Origin: Arthrobacter sp. SLBN-83
Lineage (GTDB): Bacteria > Actinomycetota > Actinomycetes > Actinomycetales > Micrococcaceae
Reading direction: 5' to 3'
Assembly: GCF_006715285.1 (NCBI RefSeq)
Contig: NZ_VFMX01000001.1
Span: 4,278,001 to 4,342,000, forward strand
Length of the DNA: 64,000 nt
The notes beneath the pieces are model-generated. The model was not told the DNA's origin, searched no databases, and was given only the letters and a program-made list of their open reading frames with translations. Made by a program: the position numbers and the translations under genes. Positions 49,653 through 58,626 of the stretch are shown here, piece after piece; the first letter of the stretch is position 1; each line of letters starts with the position of its first letter.

Positions 49653-51269
49653 TTAGTGGTCCACGGCCTTTTCGGCTCCGATGCCCGTGAGCGACCGGAC
49701 TTCCATCTCGGCCTGCTTGGCGGCATCCTCCTTCTGCTTGTCCAGGGTGGTACCCAGCCAGCCCAGGAAGAAGGCCAGCGGGATGGACACGATGCCCGGG
49801 TTGCTAAGCGGGAAGAGGGCGAAGTTGGCGCCCGGGATCATCGAGGTCTTCAATCCCGAGACCACTGGGGAGAACACGATGAGCAGGATCGCGGAGGCCA
49901 GGCCGCCGTACATGCTCCACACGGCGCCCTGGGTGGTGAACTTCCGCCAGAACAGCGAGTAGATGATGGTGGGCAGGTTCGCCGAAGCGGCTACCGCGAA
50001 TGCGAGCGCCACCAGGAAGGCCACGTTCTGGCCGTTGGCGAAGATGCCGCCCAGGATGGCCAGGATGCCGATCACCACCACGGTGCGGCGGGCTACCCGG
50101 ACTTCAGTGGCAGCGTCGGCCTTGCCCTTGGCAATGACGTTGGCGTAGATGTCATGGGCAAAGGATGCCGCGGCCGTGATGGTCAGGCCGGCCACCACCG
50201 CCAGGATGGTGGCAAACGCGACCGCCGAGATGAACCCGAGCAGCAGCGGGCCACCCAGGTGGAACGCCAGCAGCGGGGCTGCGGCATTAACTCCGCCGGG
50301 TGCGGACTTGATGGTGTCCGCCCCCACCAGGGCCGCGGCTCCGTATCCCAGCACCAGGGTGAAGAGGTAGAACAGGCCGATCAGCCAGATGGACCAGACC
50401 ACGGACTTGCGTGCTTCCTTGGCCGTGGGGACGGTGTAGAAGCGCATCAGGACGTGCGGCAGGGCTGCCGTGCCGAGCACCAGGGCCAGGCCCAGGGACA
50501 TGAAGTCCAGCTTGGAGGTTTCGGTCTTGCCGTACTGCAGGCCCGGGTTGAGGACCGCCGGGTTGTTGGCGGTCTCCACGGCGCCGCCCAGCAGGGCGGA
50601 GAGGTTGAAGCCGTAGATGGCCAGGACCCAGAGCGTCATGACGGCGGCACCGGCGATCAGCAGCATGGCTTTGATGATCTGGACCCAGGTGGTGCCCTTC
50701 ATGCCGCCGATCAGGACGTACATGATCATGAGGGCGCCGACGACGATGATCACCAGGGCCTGTCCGCCCCAGTCGCTGATGCCCAGCAGCAGGGAAATCA
50801 GGCTTCCCGCGCCGGCCATCTGGGCCAGCAGGTAGAAGAAGCACACGGCGAGGGTGGAGATGGCGGCGGCGATCCGGACCGGGCGCTGCTTCAGCCGGAA
50901 GGACAGCACGTCCGCCATGGTGAACTTGCCGGTGTTGCGCAGCAGTTCAGCAACCAGCAGCAGCGCCACCAGCCAGGCCACCAGGAAGCCGATGGAGTAC
51001 ATGAACCCGTCGTATCCGTTGATGGCGATGGCCCCGGTGATGCCCAGGAAGGATGCTGCGGACAGGTAGTCGCCGGCAATGGCGGTGCCGTTCTGCGAGC
51101 CGGTGAACGACCGTCCTGCCGCGTAGTAATCGGCGGCGGTCTTGTTGTTGCGGCTGGCACGGAACACGATCACCATGGTCACGGCCACGAACAGGCCGAA
51201 GATGCCCATATTCAGCAGGGTGGTGTCCTTGAGGGCGGCGACGTCCACCGCTGCGGGAATTGCGATCAT
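49653..51269 (-). CDS. actP: Cation/acetate-type sodium:solute symporter (ActP-like)
   Basis: A 538-residue transporter with about 13 hydrophobic helices. Family marks of the acetate/short monocarboxylate group are NKTAADYYAAGRSFTGSQNGTAIAGDYLSAASFLGITG near the N-terminus and the later LPHVLMRFYTVPTAKEARKSVVWS. It is coupled by a four-base overlap to an upstream DUF485 gene, the same pairing as E. coli yjcH-actP. The substrate is likely acetate, pyruvate or a related monocarboxylate. Confidence 0.92.
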   Translation of the reverse strand: MIAIPAAVDVAALKDTTLLNMGIFGLFVAVTMVIVFRASRNNKTAADYYAAGRSFTGSQNGTAIAGDYLSAASFLGITGAIAINGYDGFMYSIGFLVAWLVALLLVAELLRNTGKFTMADVLSFRLKQRPVRIAAAISTLAVCFFYLLAQMAGAGSLISLLLGISDWGGQALVIIVVGALMIMYVLIGGMKGTTWVQIIKAMLLIAGAAVMTLWVLAIYGFNLSALLGGAVETANNPAVLNPGLQYGKTETSKLDFMSLGLALVLGTAALPHVLMRFYTVPTAKEARKSVVWSIWLIGLFYLFTLVLGYGAAALVGADTIKSAPGGVNAAAPLLAFHLGGPLLLGFISAVAFATILAVVAGLTITAAASFAHDIYANVIAKGKADAATEVRVARRTVVVIGILAILGGIFANGQNVAFLVALAFAVAASANLPTIIYSLFWRKFTTQGAVWSMYGGLASAILLIVFSPVVSGLKTSMIPGANFALFPLSNPGIVSIPLAFFLGWLGTTLDKQKEDAAKQAEMEVRSLTGIGAEKAVDH

Positions 51270-51646
51270 TTGTTGGCTCCGCCCACTCGGTTTCCGTTCC
51301 TATCGAATTCATGCTCCTCGATCTCGTGCCTGATTTCCGAGGCGATGGGATCCAGCCGCTTGTTGGAGTAGTGCACGTACCAGCCGGTGATGGCGAAGGT
51401 GGAGACAAACTGGAGCAGGCCCAGGATCAGGCCGATGTTGATGTTGCCCCAGACCTTGGTGGACATGAATCCCACCGCGTAGTCGGCAAGCAGGACATAC
51501 GCGAAGTACCACAGCAGGAAGGCCACTGCCATGGGGAAGACAAAGCTGCGGTGACGCTTGCGCAATTCCTGGAACTGCCCGGTCGACTGGACTTGTTCAA
51601 AGTCCACGGACGCCGCTGCGTCCGGAGTATGGGCATCGTTACCCAT
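51266..51646 (-). CDS. DUF485 membrane protein (YjcH-like)
   Basis: A 126-residue protein with two transmembrane helices (about 40-60 and 76-97). The FVFPMAVAFLLWYFAYVLLADYA and GLLQFVSTFAITGWYVHYSNKRLDPIA segments are diagnostic of DUF485. It is an accessory component of the acetate-type symporter encoded next, with which it shares a four-base overlap. Confidence 0.92.
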   Translation of the reverse strand: MGNDAHTPDAAASVDFEQVQSTGQFQELRKRHRSFVFPMAVAFLLWYFAYVLLADYAVGFMSTKVWGNINIGLILGLLQFVSTFAITGWYVHYSNKRLDPIASEIRHEIEEHEFDRNGNRVGGANK

Positions 51647-51714
51647 CGTTCCTCCTCATTGAGTTGCCGGAACACACCGGGCGGCAGGCCCTGATCACGC
51701 AGGGGCACCGCAGA

Positions 51715-51730
51715 TGTGACACCAATCACT
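51715..51730. promoter_or_regulatory. CRP/GlxR-type site upstream of the DUF485-symporter operon
   Basis: TGTGACACCAATCACT matches TGTGA-N6-TCACA at nine of ten core positions. It lies 68 bases upstream of the DUF485 start and 100 bases upstream of the histidine kinase ATG, in their divergent intergenic region. cAMP-dependent control of acetate-type uptake is known for CRP and GlxR. Confidence 0.55.
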
Positions 51731-51830
51731 TTGCCGTCCAGTCCCGCCCGTGTTCCAGCACATCATCCCCCACCGTCGCTCAACGGTTGCGATGCTGCGG
51801 CAAGCGGCGCCCGCCGCTACGCTGGGCACC

Positions 51831-53012
51831 ATGCCGGACTCCCCCCTCCTCACCGCCGCGGCAGTGGCGGTGATCGCCATGGCCATTGCCGTCGTCGTCG
51901 GCGTGGGCCTGAAGGTGCTCCGTTCCTTCCGTGAGCTGGGCACCGACGCCGAACGCGCCACCTACCACACGCTCCACGCGGCCTCCCAGGCCGGGCAGCA
52001 CCTGCGGCGCGGCCTGAACCCCGCCGGAGCCGCCAAGGCCAGCCGCCAGCTCCGCGCCCTGCTTGCCTGCGATGCCCTGGCGATCACGGACACCTCGGGC
52101 GTGCTGGCCTGGGACGGCGGCGGCGAGGACATCAAGCCGCGCCTGATGGAACTTGCCGCGAATGTCCTTGCTTCGGGCCGGACAGCCGTACTCCCCGCGG
52201 GAGGGGAAGGAACCGGGGGCCACCTTGCCGGCGTCATCGCCCCAGTGCGGGCGGGCACCCACGTGGTAGGTGCCGTGGCCGCCTTTGCCCCTTCTGCGGG
52301 GGCAGGCCTGGTCAGGGCGACGGGGGAAGTGGCGGACTGGGTGGCCGTCCAGGTGGAACTGGCCGAACTGGACGCTTCCCGCACGCTGCTCATGGAAGCG
52401 GAAGTCCGGGCATTGCGCGCCCAGATCAGCCCGCACTTCATCTACAACTCGCTCAACGCCATCGCGTCCTTCATCAACACGGACCCGGAGCGGGCACGGG
52501 AACTGGTGGTGGAGTTTGCGGACTTCACCCGCTATTCGTTCCGGCGGCACGGCGACTTCACCACGCTTGCCGAAGAGCTGCGTTGCATCGACCGCTACCT
52601 GCTCCTGGAGCGGGCCCGGTTCGGTGACCGGGTCCAGGTCAGCCTGCGCATAGCCCCGGAGGTGCTGAGTACCGTCATCCCTTTCCTCAGCCTCCAGCCG
52701 CTGGTGGAAAACGCCGTCCGGCACGGGCTTGAAGCCAAAGCGGGGCCCGGCCACATCAGCATCACGGCGGAGGACGCGGGTGCCTTCGCTGAGGTCACCA
52801 TCGAGGACGACGGCGTGGGGATGGATCCGGAGCAGCTCCGGTCGGTCCTTGCGGGTCACACCGATGGGGACCATGTGGGACTGCGAAACGTGGATGCCCG
52901 CCTCCGCCAGGTGTACGGCAACGACCACGGGCTGGTGGTGGAAACGGCGCCCGGAGAGGGGACCCTCATCACCATGCGGGTGCCCAAGTCCCAGCCCGGG
53001 CACGATGCGTGA
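51831..53012 (+). CDS. LytS-family sensor histidine kinase
   Basis: A 393-residue kinase from the ATG at 51831. It has only one N-terminal transmembrane helix (about residues 7-29), then a GAF-like region (about 65-170), a His_kinase domain (PF06580 type) with the phospho-acceptor at His202 in QISPHFIYNSLNAI, and an HATPase domain (LQPLVENAVRHGLEAK; DDGVGMDPEQL; VGLRNVDARLRQVYG). It pairs with the LytTR regulator encoded next and is flanked on both sides by transporter genes. Confidence 0.92.
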   Translation: MPDSPLLTAAAVAVIAMAIAVVVGVGLKVLRSFRELGTDAERATYHTLHAASQAGQHLRRGLNPAGAAKASRQLRALLACDALAITDTSGVLAWDGGGEDIKPRLMELAANVLASGRTAVLPAGGEGTGGHLAGVIAPVRAGTHVVGAVAAFAPSAGAGLVRATGEVADWVAVQVELAELDASRTLLMEAEVRALRAQISPHFIYNSLNAIASFINTDPERARELVVEFADFTRYSFRRHGDFTTLAEELRCIDRYLLLERARFGDRVQVSLRIAPEVLSTVIPFLSLQPLVENAVRHGLEAKAGPGHISITAEDAGAFAEVTIEDDGVGMDPEQLRSVLAGHTDGDHVGLRNVDARLRQVYGNDHGLVVETAPGEGTLITMRVPKSQPGHDA

Positions 53013-53045
53013 AACGCCCGCTGTCCCTGGAAGTACCCTAGGAGA

Positions 53046-53762
53046 ATGATTAACGTCCTCGTCGTTGATGATGAGCTGCCCGCCGTTGAGGAACTGGCTT
53101 TCCTGCTGGGCAGGGACGAACGCATCGGAAAGGTGCTGCGGGCCACGTCCGGCGCCGAGGCACTTACGGCCCTGTCCGCCGGCAGCATCGACGCCGTCTT
53201 CCTGGACATCCACATGCCCGCCGTGTCCGGCCTGGATATTGCCGGCGCCATCGCCCGGAGCAGCAACCCGCCCGCCGTCGTCTTTGTCACCGCTGACGAG
53301 GACCACGCCCTCGCGGCCTTCGAACTCGCCGCCGTGGACTACCTGCTCAAGCCTGTGCGCTCCGAGCGCCTGGCCCGTTCCGTGGGACGGATCAGTGAAC
53401 TGCGCGACGGCGGGGCGGCACCGGAGATGATCACCGTGGACCAGGGCGGGACCACCAGGATGATCCGCCGCGACGACGTCACGTACGTCCAGGCCCAGGG
53501 GGACTATGCGCGGCTGCACACCGCCGACGCAAGCTACCTCATCCGGGTGCCACTGGCCGACCTGGAACAGCAGTGGGCAGACGCAGGTTTCATCCGCACC
53601 CACCGCTCCTACCTTGTGGCCCTGAAGCATGTTTCCTCCATGAAGCTGGCGGCGGACGGGCCGCGCGTGACGGTGGCCGGAGCCGGCCTGCCCATCAGCC
53701 GCCGGCACCTGCCCATCGTGCGGGAGAAGCTGGAGGCCACCCGCATCAGGCCGCACGCATGA
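53046..53762 (+). CDS. LytTR-family response regulator
   Basis: A 238-residue response regulator, ATG preceded by AGGAGA. The receiver domain has the acidic pair DDE at 8-10, phospho-acceptor Asp54 in VFLDIHMPAVSG and the conserved Lys in DYLLKPV. The C-terminal LytTR DNA-binding domain shows RRDDVTYVQAQGDYARLHTADASYLIR and FIRTHRSYLVAL. It is the partner of the LytS-type kinase. By analogy with E. coli BtsSR/YpdAB and Bacillus LytST, control of pyruvate- or acetate-type transporters is likely. Confidence 0.93.
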   Translation: MINVLVVDDELPAVEELAFLLGRDERIGKVLRATSGAEALTALSAGSIDAVFLDIHMPAVSGLDIAGAIARSSNPPAVVFVTADEDHALAAFELAAVDYLLKPVRSERLARSVGRISELRDGGAAPEMITVDQGGTTRMIRRDDVTYVQAQGDYARLHTADASYLIRVPLADLEQQWADAGFIRTHRSYLVALKHVSSMKLAADGPRVTVAGAGLPISRRHLPIVREKLEATRIRPHA

Positions 53763-54130
53763 CCCGGGTCCGGGTCACGGCCCCGCACGCGGCGCCGAGG
53801 ATTCCGGTGCGCGGCTCATCCAAGCCCCTGGAGTCGCGCGAAGCAGCGCAGGAGTCCGACGTTGGACAGGTGTTCGTCCGTTCGCTGATCCGGTCCCAGC
53901 TGCGGCTGGCCCTGGTGGTGGCGGGTGGCTTCCTGCTGATCCTTGCCGCGTTCCCGCTGATCCTTGTGGTGGTTCCCGGCCTCGCCGACGCCCGCATCGC
54001 CGGCATCCCCTTTGGCTGGTTGCTGCTGGGCGCCGGAATCTACCCGGTGATCGGACTGAGCGCATGGCTGTACGTCAGGACGGCGGCCCGAAACGAGGCA
54101 CGGTACCGGGACCTGGCGGGGGAACAGTGA
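53759..54130 (+). CDS. Small two-helix membrane protein, DUF485-like partner of the second symporter
   Basis: A 123-residue protein whose ATG overlaps the regulator stop (ATGA). Two transmembrane helices lie at about 49-75 and 83-105, after a charged N-terminus, and it ends in a basic/acidic segment. Size, topology and its place just before a sodium:solute symporter mirror DUF485 proteins, though the conserved DUF485 sequence is weak. The symporter gene follows eight bases later. Confidence 0.78.
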   Translation: MTRVRVTAPHAAPRIPVRGSSKPLESREAAQESDVGQVFVRSLIRSQLRLALVVAGGFLLILAAFPLILVVVPGLADARIAGIPFGWLLLGAGIYPVIGLSAWLYVRTAARNEARYRDLAGEQ

Positions 54131-54137
54131 TGCAGGG

Positions 54138-55604
54138 GTGAATGCCGGCGTCGCCATCACCGCCGTCACCGTGGTGTCCCTCGCCACCGCCATCATCGGG
54201 TTCTACGGGCTGCGGATCTCCCGCACCACGGGAGACTTCTACGTCGCCTCGCGGACCGTGCGGCCCTGGTGGAATGCATCGGCGATCGGCGGGGAGTACC
54301 TGTCTGCCGCCAGCTTCCTGGGCGTGGCCGGCCTCATCCTGCTGTCCGGGACCGACGCGCTCTGGTTCCCCGTGGGCTATACGGCCGGGTACCTGATGCT
54401 GCTGCTCTTCGTGGCCGCCCCGCTCCGCCGGTCGGGGGCCTACACCATCCCGGACTTCACGGAGTCCCGGCTCGCCTCCCGGACGGTGCGGCGGGTCACC
54501 AGCCTGGTGGTGGTGATGGTGGGGTGGCTGTACATCGTGCCGCAGCTCCACGGCGCCGCGCTGACCATCCATATCGCCACGGGCCTGCCGTCCTGGGTGG
54601 GCTCCGTGGCTGTCGTGGTGGTGGTGTGCCTGACGGTGGTGGCGGGCGGAATGCGCTCCATCACCTTTGTCCAGGCCTTCCAGTACTGGCTCAAGCTGAC
54701 GGCCCTGGCCGTACCCATCCTGTTCATCATCTTCGTGCTGGCCGGGAACGGGGCCGAGGCGCAAGCCCCGCCGGCCGTCAACCCCACGGGCCTGGCGCCG
54801 GCCGGGCCCTACCAGAACGTGTCCCTGCTGGTGGCGCTGTTGTTCGGCACCCTGGGCCTGCCGCACGTGCTGGTGCGTTTCTACACGAACCCGGACGGGC
54901 ACTCAGCTCGCCGCACCACGCTGATCGTCCTGGGCCTGCTGTCAGTGTTCTACCTCTTCCCCAGTGCTTACGGCCTGGTGGCCCGGATGTTCGCCCCGGA
55001 CCTCGCCCGGTCCGGGCAGCCGGACGCCATGGTCCTGCGGCTGCCCGGCGAACTCGTCGGCGGGGTGGCCGGCGACCTGCTCACCGCCCTGGTGGTGGCC
55101 GGGGCGTTTGCCGCCTTCCTGTCCACGACGTCCGGACTAGTAGTGTCCCTGGCCGGCGTCATCAGCCAGGACGTCCTGGGCGGCAGCGTCCGCGGGTTCC
55201 GGCTCGCAGCCGTCGTGTCCGCCGTCGTGCCCCTTGGCTTTGCCTTCATGACCGGTTCCCTGGCACTGGCCGGCAGCGTCGGCCTGGTGTTCGCCTTCAC
55301 GGCCTCCACCGTGTGTCCGGTCCTGCTGCTGGGCATCTGGTGGCGTGGCCTGACCGATGCCGGCGCCATTGCCGGGATGGTGACCGGCGGATTGCTCTGC
55401 GGCGGGGCAATGATCGCCGGAGCCCTCCCCGGTGCGGGCCCGACGCCGGCCTGGCTGGCTCAGCCGGCGGCCTGGAGCGTGCCCGCCGCGTTCGCCGTGA
55501 TGGTCATCGTGTCACGGGCCACCGCCAGCCGGATCCCGGCCACCATGCCGAGGATCATGACCCGGCTGCACACCCCGGAACGGCCACTGGCAACCGAACG
55601 GTGA
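54138..55604 (+). CDS. Second sodium:solute symporter of the acetate/monocarboxylate group
   Basis: A 488-residue transporter with about 13 helices, starting at a GTG. The N-terminus ISRTTGDFYVASRTVRPWWNASAIGGEYLSAASFLGVAG, GLPHVLVRFYTNPDGHSARRT and SGLVVSLAGVISQDVLGG are typical of the ActP-like branch. It is the last gene of the kinase-regulator-DUF485-like-symporter series, so it is the best candidate target of that regulator. Confidence 0.92.
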   Translation: MNAGVAITAVTVVSLATAIIGFYGLRISRTTGDFYVASRTVRPWWNASAIGGEYLSAASFLGVAGLILLSGTDALWFPVGYTAGYLMLLLFVAAPLRRSGAYTIPDFTESRLASRTVRRVTSLVVVMVGWLYIVPQLHGAALTIHIATGLPSWVGSVAVVVVVCLTVVAGGMRSITFVQAFQYWLKLTALAVPILFIIFVLAGNGAEAQAPPAVNPTGLAPAGPYQNVSLLVALLFGTLGLPHVLVRFYTNPDGHSARRTTLIVLGLLSVFYLFPSAYGLVARMFAPDLARSGQPDAMVLRLPGELVGGVAGDLLTALVVAGAFAAFLSTTSGLVVSLAGVISQDVLGGSVRGFRLAAVVSAVVPLGFAFMTGSLALAGSVGLVFAFTASTVCPVLLLGIWWRGLTDAGAIAGMVTGGLLCGGAMIAGALPGAGPTPAWLAQPAAWSVPAAFAVMVIVSRATASRIPATMPRIMTRLHTPERPLATER

Positions 55605-55623
55605 TCGGGAGGACAATAACGCT

Positions 55624-56340
55624 ATGTCCATCGAGGACGGCGCGTCCCACCAGCACGGCTTCCAGCAGGACAGCGCGGTCCCGGCCTCCGTGCGGGCCCA
55701 ACTCCTCGCCACGGAACACTGGGGCCTGCTGGCGTCCCGCAGCACGGCACAGGCGGAGGTGCTGACCCGCATCAGCATGTTCCTCACCTTCACCTCTGCC
55801 AGCGTGGTCAGTGTGGCGCTGGTGGGACAGGCAACCGGGTTTTCGGATGCGTTCGTCCTGCTGGCAGTGGTGGTGTTGTTCATCGACGCGGCAATCGGCC
55901 TCCTGACCCAGCTACGGGTGAACAACGTGGCCCACGAGGACCTCATGTACGTGACGGCCATGAACAGGTTGCGGGCCGGCTACGTGGACCTTGATCCCGG
56001 GGTGGCGCCGTATTTGATGGCCTCCCACCACGACGACGAGGCCGGCTCCGTGCAGACCTACTACTTCTTTGGCAACCGCGGCAGCTTCAGCCACGTGGCG
56101 GGCAGCAGCATGATCTTCATGACGACGGCGAACGCTGCCTTGATTGCCATCCTGGCGGGCCTGCTGGTGACATTGGCGGGCGCCGGTACGGCACCGGCGG
56201 CGGTGACGGGTGCAGTGTGCGGGGCTGTGTTCCTGGCTGCGTCCGCGGTCCGCGGGTACCGTAGCTACCGCGATGTGTGGCGCCGTTTCAAGCCCCTGTC
56301 CCCCACGCCGCCGTCGCCCACATCGCCATCCGGGAATTGA
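55624..56340 (+). CDS. Membrane protein of unknown function
   Basis: A 238-residue protein with a soluble N-terminus (about 45 residues), four predicted helices (about 48-66, 74-92, 165-182, 186-206) and a Pro/Ser-rich tail. The N-terminal EHWGLLASRSTAQAEVLTRISMFL segment is common in uncharacterised actinobacterial membrane proteins. It lies 19 bases after the symporter gene, so co-expression is likely, and converges on the DivIVA-repeat gene. Confidence 0.8.
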   Translation: MSIEDGASHQHGFQQDSAVPASVRAQLLATEHWGLLASRSTAQAEVLTRISMFLTFTSASVVSVALVGQATGFSDAFVLLAVVVLFIDAAIGLLTQLRVNNVAHEDLMYVTAMNRLRAGYVDLDPGVAPYLMASHHDDEAGSVQTYYFFGNRGSFSHVAGSSMIFMTTANAALIAILAGLLVTLAGAGTAPAAVTGAVCGAVFLAASAVRGYRSYRDVWRRFKPLSPTPPSPTSPSGN

Positions 56341-56373
56341 GCGTACGGGTGCAGGGCCTCCGGCAGGGGCGGG

Positions 56374-56958
56374 TCAGTCGATGGCTGCCATCAGTTCCAC
56401 GACGCGGTCCAGGAAGGCGTCCACCTGGGATTCCTCGTATCCTTCCTGGCCCACGGCTGGGCGGAAGACTGCGCGCCGCACACTGTCCACGCTCAGCGGC
56501 TTGTCCTGCTCAAGGTAGGCGATGAGCTCGTGGCACAGCCGGTCGACGTCGTCCGTGTTGTAGCTGCGCCCCCTCTTCTTGCTGGGCCGGCGGAAGCGGT
56601 CGCCGTCCGGCCGGTGGAGCCGTCCCCGGAGGATGCCGGACAGGTTTCCGATTTCGCGCAGCCAGGCTTCCTCGCCCCGCGCTGCGATCAATTCATCCCG
56701 CTCCCGGCGGGCGAAGGCATCCTCAAGCCGATCCAGCGCGGCATCCACCACGGCCGCCGAGTAGCCGCCCTTGACGGGATCGAAGGACACTGCCCGCACG
56801 TCGGAGCTGTTGACGGGCTCGGTTGCAGCTTCGGGCGTTTCCAGGGAAACCCGTGCCCGCTGGAGGAACTGGTCCACCTGCTTGGCGTTGTAGCCGTACT
56901 CGGTGCGCTGCACGCGCTCAAAGGACGCAGGGATCTGCCGATGAATGTCCAATGCCAC
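56374..56958 (-). CDS. DivIVA-domain repeat protein
   Basis: A 194-residue protein in which the short DivIVA N-domain motif recurs about four times: FERVQRTEYGYNAKQVDQFLQRA (13-35), VSFDPVKGGYSAAVVDAALDRLEDAF (57-82), GRSYNTDDVDRLCHELIAYL (129-148) and VFRPAVGQEGYEESQVDAFLDRVVELM (163-189). Single copies of this module bind curved membrane at poles and septa. Repeat proteins of this kind are known in actinobacteria but their role is unclear. It lies after cdsA on the same strand. Confidence 0.88.
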   Translation of the reverse strand: MALDIHRQIPASFERVQRTEYGYNAKQVDQFLQRARVSLETPEAATEPVNSSDVRAVSFDPVKGGYSAAVVDAALDRLEDAFARRERDELIAARGEEAWLREIGNLSGILRGRLHRPDGDRFRRPSKKRGRSYNTDDVDRLCHELIAYLEQDKPLSVDSVRRAVFRPAVGQEGYEESQVDAFLDRVVELMAAID

Positions 56959-57076
56959 TTCGATTCCTTCAATGCTCTTCAGCCGTAGTGCTTCCGCACC
57001 AGTTTAGGGTGCCGGACCCGGTGCGCCCCCCGGACCCCGTTTGTGTCAATACCCGGGTGCGCCGGGCCGGAGGGAC

Positions 57077-57997
57077 CTAGGCGCCGGCCACAAGTCCGTA
57101 CAGGATGAAGGCCACGGGCGCGGCGAACACGATGGAGTCCAGGCGGTCCATCACGCCTCCGTGTCCGGGCAGGATGCTGCTCATGTCCTTGACGCCCAGC
57201 TCACGCTTAACCATGGATTCAGCGAGGTCGCCGGCAGTGGAGGCTGCCACCGTTCCCACGGCCAGCACAGCGCCGACCCACCACGGCTTGTCCAGCACAA
57301 AAAGGGCTGCGAGGATGCCGATCAGCATGGCGCCCGCCACGGAGCCGGCGAACCCTTCCCAGGATTTCTTGGGGCTGATCTTCGGAGCCATGGGATGCTT
57401 GCCGATTGACGCGCCCACCAGGTAGCCGAAGGTGTCGTTGGATACCACCAGCAGCAGCATCACCGCGATCTCCCACGCTCCGATGGGCGCCATGCCGCCC
57501 GGCCAGAGTCCCAGCGGTGTTGTGCCGGCGGCATGCAGCGGCAGCGCGGCGAAGCTGATGAAGAACGGCACCCAGCCCAGGGTGAAGACGCCGGCGAAAA
57601 TACTGTTCGCGGATCCGGCGGCACTTTCAATGGAGCGCCACACCAGGACCGCCACGGCGCTCAGGAGCAGGGCAAAGAGCTGGCTCTCGATCCCGCCGAA
57701 GTAGGCGGCGACCGGCATGGCCAGGGTTCCGGTCATGACCGGAACAATCGGCATCCTTGTACCGTTTGCTTCCAGCGCCCGGTAGATTTCCCAGACGCCG
57801 AACACGGCGAAGGCCGTGACGATGGCGACGAAAACCAGCGGGAGGAACAGCAGCCCGCCCAGGACGGCGATGAGCATGGCAAGGCCCACCACGACGGCGG
57901 CGGGCAGGTTCCGCCCGGCCTTTGGTGTCGGGTTGCTCCTGGGCTGCTTCCCCCGTGTGCGCGCCCTGGGTGTGGGGGCCTGATCTGCCTGGCCCAT
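57077..57997 (-). CDS. cdsA: Phosphatidate cytidylyltransferase
   Basis: Makes CDP-diacylglycerol for phospholipid synthesis. The 306-residue product has a basic, Pro/Thr-rich cytoplasmic N-terminus, about seven to eight helices and the family signature near the C-terminus, SMVKRELGVKDMSSILPGHGGVMDRLDS. It overlaps the frr stop by one base (TGATG) and completes the rpsB-tsf-pyrH-frr-cdsA series. Confidence 0.96.
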   Translation of the reverse strand: MGQADQAPTPRARTRGKQPRSNPTPKAGRNLPAAVVVGLAMLIAVLGGLLFLPLVFVAIVTAFAVFGVWEIYRALEANGTRMPIVPVMTGTLAMPVAAYFGGIESQLFALLLSAVAVLVWRSIESAAGSANSIFAGVFTLGWVPFFISFAALPLHAAGTTPLGLWPGGMAPIGAWEIAVMLLLVVSNDTFGYLVGASIGKHPMAPKISPKKSWEGFAGSVAGAMLIGILAALFVLDKPWWVGAVLAVGTVAASTAGDLAESMVKRELGVKDMSSILPGHGGVMDRLDSIVFAAPVAFILYGLVAGA

Positions 57998-58554
57998 CAG
58001 ACTTCGAGCAGCTCTGCTTCCTTGCGCTTGAGCAGCTCGTCGATGCCGTCCACGTGGGCCTTGGTGAGGCTGTCCAGTTCCTTCTCGGCGCGGTTTCCCT
58101 CGTCTTCGCCGGCCTCCCCGTCCTTGACCAGGCGGTCCAGCGTCTCCTTGGCCTTGCGGCGGATGTTGCGGATGGAGATCTTGGCGTCCTCGCCCTTGGT
58201 CTTGACGATCTTGACGTATTCCTTGCGGCGTTCCTTGGTCAGCTCAGGAATGGTGATCCTGATGACGTTGCCGTCGTTGGACGGGTTGGCGCCGACCTCG
58301 GAATCGCTCAGGGCACGCTCGATGTCGCGCATGGCGGACTTGTCGAACGGGGTGATCAGGATGGTCCGGGCGTCCGGGATGGCAAAGGAAGCCAGTTGCT
58401 GCAGGGGCGTGGGTGAACCGTAGTAGTCCACCAGGACCTTGTTGTACAGGCCGGGGTTGGCGCGGCCGGTGCGGACGGAAGCGAAGTCTTCCTTGGCTAC
58501 CTCAACCGCCTTGTCCATCTTTTCTTCGGCTTCGAGCAAGGTTTCTTCGATCAC
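57997..58554 (-). CDS. frr: Ribosome recycling factor
   Basis: A 185-residue factor, the standard length, that splits post-termination ribosomes with EF-G. Typical segments are EKMDKAVEVAKEDFASVRTGRANPGL, LLQ-type VDYYGSPTPLQQLASFAIPDARTILITPFDKSAM, and the C-terminal LTKAHVDGIDELLKRKEAELLEV. It follows pyrH after a 130-base gap that holds a stable hairpin. Confidence 0.98.
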   Translation of the reverse strand: MIEETLLEAEEKMDKAVEVAKEDFASVRTGRANPGLYNKVLVDYYGSPTPLQQLASFAIPDARTILITPFDKSAMRDIERALSDSEVGANPSNDGNVIRITIPELTKERRKEYVKIVKTKGEDAKISIRNIRRKAKETLDRLVKDGEAGEDEGNRAEKELDSLTKAHVDGIDELLKRKEAELLEV

Positions 58555-58626
58555 GGTCTCTCCTGACGGTTCTGGTGCGGTCCGGGGCGCCGGTTATCTG
58601 CACGCACGTGGTTCTTGGTTGCTGTT

